From positions 1 to 64,000 of the forward strand of contig NZ_WHSB02000014.1 of the NCBI RefSeq assembly GCF_010994755.1: 64,000 nt of DNA, written 5' to 3'. This document shows, in pieces, positions 51,844-61,167 of this stretch (the first letter of the stretch is position 1; each line of letters opens with the position of its first letter). Under the pieces are notes generated by a model, which did not search any database, was not told the origin of the DNA, and saw only the letters and a program-made list of their open reading frames with translations. The DNA comes from Shinella lacus. Its GTDB lineage: Bacteria; Pseudomonadota; Alphaproteobacteria; Rhizobiales; Rhizobiaceae. The position numbers and the translations under genes are program-made.

Positions 51844-52901
51844 TGTCCACCTTCGAACGCTATCTCACCATCTGGGTCTTCCTTTGCATCATCGTAGGCG
51901 TGGCCGTTGGCCACGTCATGCCCGGTTTCTTCCAGATCATCGGCGCGGCCGAGGTCGCCAAGGTGAACATTCCCGTCGCGATCCTGATCTGGCTGATGAT
52001 CATTCCGATGCTGCTCAAGATCGATTTCCGGTCTCTGGCGCAGGTCGGCACCTACTGGCGCGGTATCGGCGTGACCTTGTTCATCAACTGGGCTGTCAAG
52101 CCGTTCTCCATGGCGCTGCTCGGCTGGCTGTTCATCGGCTGGCTATTCCGCCCCTACCTGCCTGCCGACCAGATCGACTCCTATATCGCGGGGCTGATCA
52201 TTCTCGCCGCGGCTCCCTGCACCGCTATGGTGTTCGTCTGGAGCAACCTGGCGCGCGGGGAGCCATTGTTCACGCTGTCTCAGGTCGCGTTGAACGATGC
52301 CATCATGGTCGTCGCCTTTGCTCCGATCGTTGGCCTGCTGCTCGGTCTCTCCGCCATCACCGTGCCGTGGGATACGCTCGTTCTCTCCGTCGCCCTCTAC
52401 ATCATCGTGCCCGTCATTATCGCGCAGATCATCCGCCGCCGCCTCACGGTTGGCGGTACGACGCGGGCACTGGATGGCGTGCTGGCGAGGTTGCAGCCGA
52501 TCTCACTGGTGGCGCTGCTCGCGACGCTGGTTCTTCTCTTCGCCTTTCAGGGTGAACAGATCATCGCCCAACCCGCCGTCATCGGCTTGCTCGCCATCCC
52601 GATCCTGATTCAGGTCTGCTTCAACTCCGGGCTCGCCTATCTGCTCAACCGGATAACCGGCGAACGGCATTGCGTTGCCGGGCCGTCGGCGCTGATCGGC
52701 GCCAGCAACTTCTTTGAACTCGCGGTCGCGGCCGCCATCAGCCTTTTCGGCTTCCAGTCTGGCGCGGCGCTCGCCACCGTCGTCGGCGTGCTCATCGAGG
52801 TTCCGGTCATGCTTTCCGTCGTCTGGATCGTGAACCGCTCGAAGGACTGGTACGAGGCCGCCCCCGCTGTTTCCAGAACCACCGCCACCGAAAGGCACTG
52901 A
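51843..52901 (+). CDS. acr3: ACR3-family arsenite efflux permease
   Basis: 352 residues with about 10 membrane helices. It starts MSTFERYLTIWVFLCIIVGV, has VAILIWLMIIPMLLKIDF and the conserved-cysteine segment LAAAPCTAMVFVWSNLA, and FNSGLAYLLNRITG near the end. It exports arsenite from the inner membrane by proton antiport. It completes the arsC-acr3 detoxification route. Confidence 0.94.
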   Translation: MSTFERYLTIWVFLCIIVGVAVGHVMPGFFQIIGAAEVAKVNIPVAILIWLMIIPMLLKIDFRSLAQVGTYWRGIGVTLFINWAVKPFSMALLGWLFIGWLFRPYLPADQIDSYIAGLIILAAAPCTAMVFVWSNLARGEPLFTLSQVALNDAIMVVAFAPIVGLLLGLSAITVPWDTLVLSVALYIIVPVIIAQIIRRRLTVGGTTRALDGVLARLQPISLVALLATLVLLFAFQGEQIIAQPAVIGLLAIPILIQVCFNSGLAYLLNRITGERHCVAGPSALIGASNFFELAVAAAISLFGFQSGAALATVVGVLIEVPVMLSVVWIVNRSKDWYEAAPAVSRTTATERH

Positions 52902-52903
52902 CC

Positions 52904-53326
52904 ATGGACACGACCATCTATCACAACCCCGCCTGCGGGACGTCCCGCAACACGCTGGCGCTGATCCGCGCTGCCGGCATCGAACCTGTTGTCATTGAGT
53001 ATTTGCTGAACCCGCCGACACGCGAGCAGCTTGCAACGATGATCGCGGACGCTGGCTTGAACGTTCGGGAAGCCATTCGGGAGAAAGGCACGCCCTATGC
53101 CGAACTCGGGCTCGACAATCCGGACCTTACCGATGACCAGTTGCTGGATGCGATGGTCGCGACGCCGATCCTCATCAACCGTCCTTTCGTGGTGACGACG
53201 CTTGGCACTAGGCTCGCCCGTCCTTCCGAGGCTGTCCTCGATATCCTGCCGGAGACGTTCGATGGACCATTCTTCAAGGAAGACGGCGAGCAGGTTCTCG
53301 ACCAGGAAGGAAAGCGCATTGCCTGA
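52904..53326 (+). CDS. arsC: Arsenate reductase, glutaredoxin-dependent type
   Basis: 140 residues. Catalytic Cys11 lies in [14 protein letters not shown], and the substrate-binding arginines are in [16 protein letters not shown] and GTRLARP. This family is unrelated to the phosphatase-type enzyme encoded two genes upstream, so the operon carries both ways to reduce arsenate (glutathione/glutaredoxin and thioredoxin). It starts two bases after the acr3 stop. Confidence 0.94.
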   Translation: MDTTIYHNPACGTSRNTLALIRAAGIEPVVIEYLLNPPTREQLATMIADAGLNVREAIREKGTPYAELGLDNPDLTDDQLLDAMVATPILINRPFVVTTLGTRLARPSEAVLDILPETFDGPFFKEDGEQVLDQEGKRIA

Positions 53327-54029
53327 CACGCTTCCCGCTTTGCAGGATCAGCACCTGCACTCGACCGATCTCGATGCCCTGCGCCCGGCATTCTCGACGC
53401 ACAAGCCGCGTATCCTGATCCTCTACGGCTCCCTGCGCGAGGTGTCGTATAGCCGCCTCCTTGCCTTCGAGGCACGCCGGTTGCTTGAACGGCTGGGATG
53501 CGAGGTTCGCATGTTCGACCCGAAGGGCTTGCCGCTCCCGGATGAAGCGCCGGTGAGCCACCCCAAGGTGCAGGAGCTGCGGGAGCTTTCCCAATGGTCG
53601 GAAGGGCAAGTGTGGGTGAGCCCGGAACGCCACGGCGCGATGACTGGCATCATGAAGTCGCAGATCGACTGGATTCCGCTTTCGGTCGGATCGGTCCGGC
53701 CGACGCAGGGCAAGACGCTCGCCGTCATGGAGGTCTCGGGCGGTAGCCAGTCGTTCAATGCCGTGAACCAGATGCGTATCCTCGGTCGCTGGATGCGGAT
53801 GATCACCATCCCCAACCAGTCCTCCGTCGCCAAGGCCTATCAGGAGTTCGACGCTGACGGCCGGATGAAGCCCTCGCCCTACTACGACCGGGTCGTGGAC
53901 GTCTGCGAAGAACTGGTGAAGTTCACCATCCTCACGCGCAATGCTTCGGCCTATCTCACCGACCGCTATAGCGAGCGCAAGGAACAGGCGGCCGAACTTG
54001 AGAAGCGCGTGGCGTTGCGGTCAATTTGA
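53319..54029 (+). CDS. arsH: ArsH NADPH-dependent FMN reductase
   Basis: 236 residues from a TTG at 53319, behind GGAAGGAAAGC, overlapping the arsC stop. The flavodoxin-like fold shows [40 protein letters not shown] and [20 protein letters not shown]. ArsH oxidises trivalent organoarsenicals to less toxic pentavalent forms. It converges with the MFS gene; the two stops overlap by nine bases. Confidence 0.94.
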   Translation: MPDTLPALQDQHLHSTDLDALRPAFSTHKPRILILYGSLREVSYSRLLAFEARRLLERLGCEVRMFDPKGLPLPDEAPVSHPKVQELRELSQWSEGQVWVSPERHGAMTGIMKSQIDWIPLSVGSVRPTQGKTLAVMEVSGGSQSFNAVNQMRILGRWMRMITIPNQSSVAKAYQEFDADGRMKPSPYYDRVVDVCEELVKFTILTRNASAYLTDRYSERKEQAAELEKRVALRSI

Positions 54030-55283
54030 CGGGCTCGGGCTGGCGACGAGGGTCCGCTTCGTCGCCATCGCCACCGAGATAAAGGCAGCTATGCCTATAA
54101 AACCGAGAGCCGCGCTCAAGATGAGCGACGCGCCTATGCCGAACTGCTCCATCGTCGCCGCGAAGGCGAAGGGGGCTGCTGCGCCTGCAGCCAGTCTTGA
54201 GGCGGCCATCTTACCGGTCAGCGCGCCGTATCCGTCGGAGCCGAACAGGTAGAGGGGCAAGCTGCCCTGGGCGATGCTGTTGATGCCCGATCCGAGGCCA
54301 AGGCAGATCGAGAAGGCAACGGCACCGGGAAGCCAATTGCCGGACAGCGCCAGGATGACGACACTCAGGACCATGAGTGTTGCGGAGACCACCGCAAGGC
54401 CCGGCGGTGCGAGCCGCGTGCCGAAGATCATGTTGATCAGGCGGCTAAGAACCTGGGCCGGGCCAAACAGCGAGCCGATGACGACGGCGGCGCTTCCGAA
54501 GCCGAGCGCTCCGAGCATCGGCACCATATGCGCCAGCATCGCGCCAAGGGTGAAGCTGATCAGCGCGAATGCAGCCGACACGACGACGACCGCGCCGCGC
54601 CGACGCTCGCGCGGAATGGCCCCGATGACAGGATCGCGCATCGGTCTTTGCCCACCGGCCGCGGCCACCTTGCCTTTCCGCATGATCCAGGCGTGGAACG
54701 GCATGCAGACGAGAAGGTTGAGACCGGCATAGACGAGGTAGATTTCTCGCCAGGACAGATAGCCAAGCAGCGCCGTGGCGATCGGCCAGAAGATCGTCGA
54801 AGCAAATCCCGCGATCAGCGTGAGATAAGTGATACTCCGCGATGCTGACCGGGGATCGGCCTCGACCAGCGCCGCGAAGGCAGCCTGATACTGGACCATG
54901 CCGGACGATATCTCCAACAGGACGATGGCCAGCGCGAAGACGGCCACTGATGGCGACCAGGCGCAGAGGATCAAGGTCAGCGCGGACAATGCCGAGCCGA
55001 TCGCCATAACCGTCGCGGCGCCCATGCGATCCATCTGCCGGCCGATGTAGGGCGCTGATAGACCGCCAACGAAGAGCGAGGCGGAGAAGACGGCAAAGAC
55101 CTGCGCGACGGTGATGCCAAGATCCGCCGCCATGCCGGGCGCCAGGATGCTGAAGCTGTAATAGAGGGTGCCGTAACCAATGATCTGGGTAAGGCCGAGC
55201 GCGGCGACGATACCGACAGGTACATTCCGATCACGCAACGACGTCGCCCTCGTTCCGGGCAGGATCCGGCTTGCAACAGCCAT
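54021..55283 (-). CDS. arsK: MFS arsenite-efflux transporter, ArsK type
   Basis: 420 residues from ATG 55283; a TTG at 55238, behind GAGGG and overlapping the arsR stop by eight bases, is an equally good start. Twelve membrane segments, MFS loop motif [17 protein letters not shown], and the start [20 protein letters not shown] typical of the ArsK-like group. ArsK exports arsenite and some trivalent organoarsenicals in Agrobacterium. It is encoded downstream of its own arsR and is opposite to the main operon. Confidence 0.85.
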   Translation of the reverse strand: MAVASRILPGTRATSLRDRNVPVGIVAALGLTQIIGYGTLYYSFSILAPGMAADLGITVAQVFAVFSASLFVGGLSAPYIGRQMDRMGAATVMAIGSALSALTLILCAWSPSVAVFALAIVLLEISSGMVQYQAAFAALVEADPRSASRSITYLTLIAGFASTIFWPIATALLGYLSWREIYLVYAGLNLLVCMPFHAWIMRKGKVAAAGGQRPMRDPVIGAIPRERRRGAVVVVSAAFALISFTLGAMLAHMVPMLGALGFGSAAVVIGSLFGPAQVLSRLINMIFGTRLAPPGLAVVSATLMVLSVVILALSGNWLPGAVAFSICLGLGSGINSIAQGSLPLYLFGSDGYGALTGKMAASRLAAGAAAPFAFAATMEQFGIGASLILSAALGFIGIAAFISVAMATKRTLVASPSPSN

Positions 55284-55599
55284 CGGACCGCTGGACACCC
55301 TCACGGATGACCGGATGGCCGGCGCAGCAGTCCTCCATCAGGAACTTTACGAGTTCGGCCAGGGCATCGTAGCTGGCGCTGTAGACGATCGAGCGGGATT
55401 CCCGCCGCTGCGCGATCAGGCCCGATCGCTCCAATTCCTTCAGATGGAAGGATACGTTCGAGGGCGACACGCCCATACGCTCTGCGATCAGGCCGGCGGC
55501 CAACCCGTCCGGTCCGGCGACGACCAAGGTGCGGACGATGGCGAGGCGGGTCTCCTGCGACAGGGCCGCGAATGACGTGAGGGCTTGACGCTCATCCAT
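55231..55599 (-). CDS. arsR: Second ArsR-family repressor
   Basis: 122 residues. The helix-turn-helix is GLIAERMGVSPSNVSFHLKE-LERSGLI, with the wing QRRESRSIVYSA. Likely As(III) ligands are in FLMEDCCAGHP and SDGCCKP. It overlaps the MFS gene and probably controls it and itself through the 24-base operator right upstream of its ATG. No ribosome site precedes the ATG. Confidence 0.93.
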   Translation of the reverse strand: MDERQALTSFAALSQETRLAIVRTLVVAGPDGLAAGLIAERMGVSPSNVSFHLKELERSGLIAQRRESRSIVYSASYDALAELVKFLMEDCCAGHPVIREGVQRSDGCCKPDPARNEGDVVA

Positions 55600-55601
55600 A
55601 T

Positions 55602-55625
55602 TTCAATAATCCATGAATCATTGAA
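55602..55625. promoter_or_regulatory. Operator of the second arsR
   Basis: TTCAATAATCCA (55602-55613) and TGAATCATTGAA (55614-55625) form an imperfect 24-base inverted repeat, 10 of 12 positions paired. It ends three bases from the ATG of arsR. Confidence 0.65.
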
Positions 55626-55848
55626 TAACCGGAGTAGCGCACAAGAACGCGATCGGCAAGCGAGTTTCCAGCGATACTACGTATGGCGCGCTTCTCTGCC
55701 TGCTTGCGTCCGCCGCTGATTTTTTTCTACGAAGAGCAGCCCATGACGGGCATCTACTATGTCATCGATTTCAAGGTGGGTGCGTTTACGCGCAGAGCGT
55801 TGTTTTCCGTACCAGCATCGCGTGCGTCTGCCAGATCTGATGCCTGCA

Positions 55849-56217
55849 TCATGATCGCCCGTCAGAGAGAAGCTCTTCGATGATGGTAAGCATGGTACCA
55901 AGTTGGTACGGCTTGTCTAAAACGGCGTCGAAAAGTCCAGGATGTGCACGGCCGATAGATGCCTGCGCCCCGCTTACTAGAACGATCGGCAGTTCCTTCT
56001 TGTCTGCATTGTCGCGGACGGCTTGAGCAAGCTCAAGTCCGGTCATCGCAGGCATCATATAGTCGGTGACGATGAGATCCACGCTCTTCGAACGAATCAT
56101 CTCAAGTGCTGCCAGCCCGTTCGGCGCCGCCAAAGCTTCGTGCCCAGCGTCTTCCAAGAACGACACCAGCATGTCGGCCAGGAGGAATTCATCCTCGGCG
56201 ACTACGATCACCGCCAT
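55849..56217 (-). CDS. Single-domain response regulator next to the KaiC-like gene
   Basis: 122 residues: AVIVVAEDEFLLADMLVSFL, phospho-acceptor Asp in DLIVTDYMMPAMTGLE, Lys in AVLDKPYQLGTM. There is no output domain. It lies 30 bases after the KaiC-like gene on the same strand and is likely cotranscribed with it. The divergent PAS kinase at 57939 is a candidate phosphodonor. Confidence 0.92.
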   Translation of the reverse strand: MAVIVVAEDEFLLADMLVSFLEDAGHEALAAPNGLAALEMIRSKSVDLIVTDYMMPAMTGLELAQAVRDNADKKELPIVLVSGAQASIGRAHPGLFDAVLDKPYQLGTMLTIIEELLSDGRS

Positions 56218-56247
56218 GTTTCGTCTCGGCTCGAGTGTCTCACAGGG

Positions 56248-57687
56248 TCATTGCTCCAAAGGTTGGGCGATACCTGTCGCCGCGCCTGCCACCGGTTGGA
56301 GCGGTAACGCAACCTTGACCCCCTGGTTCCCAATCGCAATTTCATGGATTATCGGCTCAAATTCGCCGTCTCTGACCTTGAGAACGGATATTACGCGCTT
56401 CAGTCGAGACTCGAGCTCCACGTGGCGCAGCATGATGAGATTATCGACAACGCTGGAAATCTCGGGTCCCGGAGCTGCGACCGTCGGGCCGAAAATGTCC
56501 CGCAACTCCCAGGTTGCAACGGTTGTCGTGCCCAAAGCGCGAAGTTGGTTTGTTAAAGCAGCAAAAAATTCCACCAGCCGCGGCCGATAAACCGCGGCTC
56601 TTTCGAAGCCGCCCAGCCCATCTATAAACAGGCGTTTTACCTTGTTTCGGGTCACGCGCTGCAAGAGATCATGGGCCAGTTTGTCGAGGATATTTTCCGT
56701 CAGCGGGTGCCAGGCGAAATCGAGATGGCCCGATGTGTGCTTTTCCTCGAGGTCGATGTCAAACGCGCGGGCTTTCGCAAACAGTCTGGCCGGTGTCTCG
56801 TAGAAACCAAAGTGCAGGGCGGGCTCTTCTTCGCTCGCCTGCTGCAAGAAGTTTATGCCGAACGACGTTTTCCCACTTCCCGATGGGCCAAACAACAACG
56901 TCACAGAGCCACTTGGAACACCGCCCCCCAGCAGGCGGTCGAGCCCTTGAATACCTGACGGTACGCGCGCATTGTGGAAGACCTTGTCCTCCAATCCGCT
57001 CCCTATCGATTCCAGCCTCGGCCAGACCGAGATGCCGGTTGCAGCAATCTCGAACTGGTGAAAGCCTCCAAGCGCTGCGCTGCCACGCGACTTCTTGACC
57101 TGCAACCGCCGGAGCGAGCGCACGCCGGCCAGTTCGTCATGCAGTTCGATGACGCCATCAACCATCGTATGTTCCGGGCTTTCTTCCTTGACCCGGGCAC
57201 TCGTCAGAAAAAGCACGGTACATCCGACAAATGCGGCTTGGCTTTGCACCTCCGCTACGAAGGTTTTGACGTCGAGATCTGAATGGGAGGTATCCCGGGC
57301 GTTCAACAATCCATCGAATATGAGAAGCGACGCATTATTACGCTGCGTTTCCTTCCGCAGAAGCTTCACGACGGCGCTCAGTCCATCGTCTCTCAGCGTC
57401 TGAAACACGCTCATATAAGTGATGTCACGCCCAAGCCGCGCGCGATCAAAGAAATCGAATGTGCTTAGTGATTGGAACAGCCGGTCATGAGTCTCGGCCA
57501 GCAGCGTTACGTAAAGGACCTTGCGATCCTTCAAAATGTTGGAGAACGCAACCTGGTTTGCAAAAATCGTTTTTCCCGCGCCAGGCTGGCCCTGGATGAT
57601 ATAGGAAGCGCCTTCGATGAAGCCCCCTCCCAGAATATCGTCCAGCCCAGCGATGCCCGATCGAAGTCTTGGAAGAAGCGTGCTCAC
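56248..57687 (-). CDS. KaiC-like double-domain ATPase
   Basis: 479 residues with two RecA/KaiC domains. Walker A motifs are GQPGAGKT (33-40) and GPSGSGKT (267-274). The catalytic acidic residues are in TLLAETHD and FGFYETPA. The C-terminal domain has EISSVVDNLIMLRHVELES where cyanobacterial KaiC has its phosphorylated Ser431/Thr432; here the pair is Ser411-Ser412. KaiC-like proteins outside cyanobacteria are linked to stress and signalling rather than a full clock. No KaiA or KaiB is encoded nearby. The response regulator downstream suggests a kinase-linked role. Confidence 0.93.
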   Translation of the reverse strand: MSTLLPRLRSGIAGLDDILGGGFIEGASYIIQGQPGAGKTIFANQVAFSNILKDRKVLYVTLLAETHDRLFQSLSTFDFFDRARLGRDITYMSVFQTLRDDGLSAVVKLLRKETQRNNASLLIFDGLLNARDTSHSDLDVKTFVAEVQSQAAFVGCTVLFLTSARVKEESPEHTMVDGVIELHDELAGVRSLRRLQVKKSRGSAALGGFHQFEIAATGISVWPRLESIGSGLEDKVFHNARVPSGIQGLDRLLGGGVPSGSVTLLFGPSGSGKTSFGINFLQQASEEEPALHFGFYETPARLFAKARAFDIDLEEKHTSGHLDFAWHPLTENILDKLAHDLLQRVTRNKVKRLFIDGLGGFERAAVYRPRLVEFFAALTNQLRALGTTTVATWELRDIFGPTVAAPGPEISSVVDNLIMLRHVELESRLKRVISVLKVRDGEFEPIIHEIAIGNQGVKVALPLQPVAGAATGIAQPLEQ

Positions 57688-57938
57688 GTGTGACCCTCAT
57701 CTAATCGGGTGCACCTTATAAAAGCGGTGTGGATTTGCAAAGCAAAAGACGGCTCTGTGTCCCCCTGCATGCAAGGGCAACGGGCGAAACAAGCTTTGGG
57801 CTTTCAGCGGGTGGATCGGGCCTTGCCCTCTTGCGACGCAGGTTAAATTGACAAAGATTGATCCTTGCCTATCAACCGCTTCCAAAATCGCGCGAAGGGA
57901 GCATATACCGTCCTTTGACGAGCCAGAGATCCTGCACC

Positions 57939-59990
57939 ATGCATTTTATTAGAACGACAAGAGGGGAAATGAGTGAGCGGATCGCCGGCAATGACTGGGA
58001 GGCGACGGATTTCGGCCCGCTTCAAAGCTGGCCGGACGAACTCAAGATGACAATCAACCTCTGCCTCGGCACGACGATGCCCACCGCGATCTATTGGGGA
58101 AAGGACTTGCGCCTGCTCTACAATGATGCGTGGGCTCCCATTGCGGGCGAAAAGCATCCGTGGGCGCTGGGGCGTCCGGCACAGGAGGTATGGTCTGACA
58201 TCTGGGATGTCATTCAACCTCAACTTCATGCCGTGCTCGAAACAGGCATAGGCTTTTCTGTAAAAGATCAGATGCTGCCTATGAGCAGGGGCGGCCGTAT
58301 CCAACAGACGCATTGGGACTATAGTTTCACGCCTATCCACGACGCGGATGGAGCCGTAGTCGGCATATTCAATCAGGGGAACGAGACGACCGCTCGCTTG
58401 TCTGCCGAACGGGCGCTGCGCGCGAGCGAACAAAGGCTGGAATACGCGCTAGGAGCGACCGATATTGTCGGAACATGGGACTGGGACGTTCCGAATGACA
58501 GGGTATTTGCAGACGCGCGTTTTGCAAAACTTTACGGTGTGGATCAGGCGCGCGCGGCTGAGGGCGTCTCGATCTTGGAGTTCTTTCAAGGCGTTCATCC
58601 AGAAGACTTGCCCCAGCTGCGAAGCGCCGTTGAGATTGCGATAAGCACCGGCACGCTCTTTTCGCAAGAGTACCGGCTTCTTCACGCGGATGGTAGCGTG
58701 CGCTGGGTGATTGCGGAAGGCCGACCCGTCCTGACGCCGAATGGCACGCCGCTTCGCTTTCCGGGCATCAGCTTCGATATAACGCAACGAAAGAATGCCG
58801 AGACCGCGCTACGCGAAAGCGAGGAACGCTTTCGCGCCATAACGAACTCCATCGATCAAATGATTTGGTCGACCAAACCCGACGGCTTTCATGATTTCTA
58901 CAACTCAAGATGGTATGAATTCACGGGCGTGCCTTACGGCTCCACTGACGGCGAAGCCTGGAATGATATGTTTCATCCAGATGATCAGGAACGCGCTTGG
59001 GCAACCTGGCGTCACTGTCTTGCGACAGGAGAGCCTTACCACATCGAATACCGGCTGAGACATCATAGCGGTCACTACCGCTGGGTTCTCGGGCGCGCCC
59101 AAGCCGTTCATGACGACAACGGAACCATCACCCGATGGTACGGCTCGTGCACCGACATTCAGGATATCGTCGATGCTCGTGAGGTCCTGGCGAAGTCGCG
59201 TGGGGATCTCGAGCGAGAGATTGCGGATCGCACAGCCAAGCTGATGGAAACCGAAGCGCATTTGCGCCATGCCCAGAAAATGGAGGCGATCGGACATCTG
59301 ACGGGTGGTATTGCGCACGACTTCAACAATATGCTGGCGGTGATCCTCGGTGCGATCACCATGCTGGAAAGGCGAGCAGCACGCGGCGAGACGGACTTGA
59401 CGCGCTACATCGAGGCCGCCAAGGACGGCGCCAATCGCGCCGCATCGCTTACCCACCGCCTCCTCGCCTTTTCCCGCAGGCAGTCCCTTGAACCCGTTGT
59501 ACTCGATGCCAATCGACTGGTGCAGGGGCTGAAAGATTTGCTGGAGCACGCTCTGGGGCAGGCGATCGACGTCGAGATCCGCATGCAGACGGGGCTTTGG
59601 ACGATACGAGCCGATGCCAGCCAGCTCGAAAATGCGCTCTTGAACCTCGCCGTCAATGGTAGAGACGCGATGCCTGCCGGCGGAAAGCTCACTATCGAGG
59701 CGGCAAATGCGAACATTTCGAAAGAATACGCAACGGAAAACGCCATCACAGCCGGTCAATATGTAGTGCTGACCGTCACCGACACCGGCATCGGAATGGA
59801 CGAAGACACGGTCGCGAAAGCGTTCGATCCGTTCTTCACCACGAAAGATGTAGGCAAAGGGTCAGGTCTCGGCCTCAGCCAGATATTCGGCTTTGTCAGA
59901 CAGTCGAACGGGCACGTGAAGATTTTCTCGAGACTGGGCTCTGGAACGACCGTCAAAATCTATCTTCCCCGTCATCACGATCAGAACTAG
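57939..59990 (+). CDS. PAS sensor histidine kinase
   Basis: 683 residues from ATG 57939; the ATG at 57969 has a better ribosome site (GAGGGGAA), while an upstream TTG at 57858 is unlikely. It opens with the same PAS-like fold as the 18102 kinase (DWEATDFGPLQSWPDELKMT), then two PAS/PAC units (WDWDVPNDRVFADARF; SKPDGFHDFYNSRWYEF-like), HisKA with His460 in GGIAHDFNNMLA, and HATPase (NGRDAMPAGG, DTGIGMDE, GSGLGLSQIFGF). There is no receiver domain and no membrane segment. It is divergent from the KaiC-like gene. Confidence 0.92.
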   Translation: MHFIRTTRGEMSERIAGNDWEATDFGPLQSWPDELKMTINLCLGTTMPTAIYWGKDLRLLYNDAWAPIAGEKHPWALGRPAQEVWSDIWDVIQPQLHAVLETGIGFSVKDQMLPMSRGGRIQQTHWDYSFTPIHDADGAVVGIFNQGNETTARLSAERALRASEQRLEYALGATDIVGTWDWDVPNDRVFADARFAKLYGVDQARAAEGVSILEFFQGVHPEDLPQLRSAVEIAISTGTLFSQEYRLLHADGSVRWVIAEGRPVLTPNGTPLRFPGISFDITQRKNAETALRESEERFRAITNSIDQMIWSTKPDGFHDFYNSRWYEFTGVPYGSTDGEAWNDMFHPDDQERAWATWRHCLATGEPYHIEYRLRHHSGHYRWVLGRAQAVHDDNGTITRWYGSCTDIQDIVDAREVLAKSRGDLEREIADRTAKLMETEAHLRHAQKMEAIGHLTGGIAHDFNNMLAVILGAITMLERRAARGETDLTRYIEAAKDGANRAASLTHRLLAFSRRQSLEPVVLDANRLVQGLKDLLEHALGQAIDVEIRMQTGLWTIRADASQLENALLNLAVNGRDAMPAGGKLTIEAANANISKEYATENAITAGQYVVLTVTDTGIGMDEDTVAKAFDPFFTTKDVGKGSGLGLSQIFGFVRQSNGHVKIFSRLGSGTTVKIYLPRHHDQN

Positions 59991-59999
59991 GCCGCACGC

Positions 60000-60677
60000 A
60001 TGAAGGCACTCGTCATCGGTTCGTCCGGGGGAATTGGCAAAGCGCTGACGGAGTGCCTGAGGGCTGACACTCGATTTGACACGGTGGCGACGCTGTCGCG
60101 AAGCGCCGATGGCCTCGACATCAGCAACGAGAACTCAGTGTCAGTCTGCGCCCGCCAAATGAAACAGGTGCACGACGCTTTCGACCTGATCATAAATGCG
60201 GCGGGCGCGCTCGTCATCGACGGCAGCGTGCCCGAGAAGTCCGTCAAGGCGATCAGGGTCGACGCCTTGATGAACCAGTTTCTGGTGAATGCCATAGGTC
60301 CTGCACTGCTGCTCAAACATTTCCATGGGCTTTTGCCGCGAAATGCGCGCAGCCTATTCGCATCCCTGTCGGCCCGCGTCGGCTCGATCGGTCATAATCG
60401 CCTGGGCGGCTGGATCTCGTATCGGGCAGCAAAGGCGGCCCAGAACCAGATCGTCAATACAGCCTCGCTGGAGATCGCCCGCACGCATCCCGCAGCCATC
60501 GTGGTCGCACTTCATCCGGGAACAGTCGCGACGCAATTGTCGCATCCGTTCATAAGCGGCCATCAGGCTACATCGCCGGAAGATGCCGCGGCGAGGCTAT
60601 TAGCGACCATCGAAAGACTTCAACCGCATCAATCCGGCGGCTTCTTCTCCAATGATGGCCAATCTATTGCTTGGTAG
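60000..60677 (+). CDS. Short SDR family protein (C-factor-like)
   Basis: 225 residues. The NAD(P) motif is LVIGSSGGIGKAL, with INAAGAL and catalytic ASLSARVGSI and YRAAKAAQNQ. At 225 residues it is at the short end of the classical SDR range and resembles the CsgA/C-factor subgroup. It starts nine bases after the kinase stop, so the two may be cotranscribed. The substrate is unknown. Confidence 0.9.
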   Translation: MKALVIGSSGGIGKALTECLRADTRFDTVATLSRSADGLDISNENSVSVCARQMKQVHDAFDLIINAAGALVIDGSVPEKSVKAIRVDALMNQFLVNAIGPALLLKHFHGLLPRNARSLFASLSARVGSIGHNRLGGWISYRAAKAAQNQIVNTASLEIARTHPAAIVVALHPGTVATQLSHPFISGHQATSPEDAAARLLATIERLQPHQSGGFFSNDGQSIAW

Positions 60678-60696
60678 CACGTTGCCACCGCGCCCG

Positions 60697-61167
60697 TTAG
60701 CTTCGACCACCAAGCCCGTATTTGTAGTGAGGATCAGCCTTACACGAGGCCGGCTCCGCCCCAGCGCTTGCATTCGCCAGTACGAGGCTTACAGGCGGCA
60801 AACCAGGATCGTCACCCGCTACGATCGCGGACACATAGGCGAGCGCGTTCTTCATCCCATTCATCGTGTAAGGCTTCTCGATTGCGCCGACAGCACCGGC
60901 GAAATCCTCGGGGATCTTCTTGATGTTCCCGCTGACAAAGACGTAGGGAATGCCCGCCGCGGCCAATTCTCGTCCGACTTCGATCCCGGTCGGACCGTCC
61001 TTCAGATGGATGTCCACGAATGCGAAGTCCGGTCTGGACGCACCGATCTTCTCGCGTGCCTGGCTGCTGCTCATGGCGATGCCCGTCACCTCATGTCCTG
61101 CAATCTCCACTTCGCTCTCGAGCTCCATGGCGAGCAGCACTTCGTCTTCAACAATCATGACTTTCAA
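60697..61167 (-). CDS. Response regulator paired with the LOV kinase (LovR-like)
   Basis: 156 residues. A receiver domain with [20 protein letters not shown], phospho-acceptor Asp in [18 protein letters not shown] and Lys in AIEKPYTM, followed by about 35 variable residues without a DNA-binding domain. It overlaps the LOV kinase stop by four bases (ATGA). In Caulobacter the LovK-LovR pair, a LOV kinase and a single-domain regulator, tunes the general stress response; this pair has the same layout. Confidence 0.9.
   Translation of the reverse strand: MKVMIVEDEVLLAMELESEVEIAGHEVTGIAMSSSQAREKIGASRPDFAFVDIHLKDGPTGIEVGRELAAAGIPYVFVSGNIKKIPEDFAGAVGAIEKPYTMNGMKNALAYVSAIVAGDDPGLPPVSLVLANASAGAEPASCKADPHYKYGLGGRS

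Noticed and set aside
55743-55883. Possible 46-residue protein (MTGIYYVIDFKVGAFTRRAL)
   Set aside because: It has only a weak ribosome site and its end overlaps the response regulator gene on the other strand. No motif supports it.
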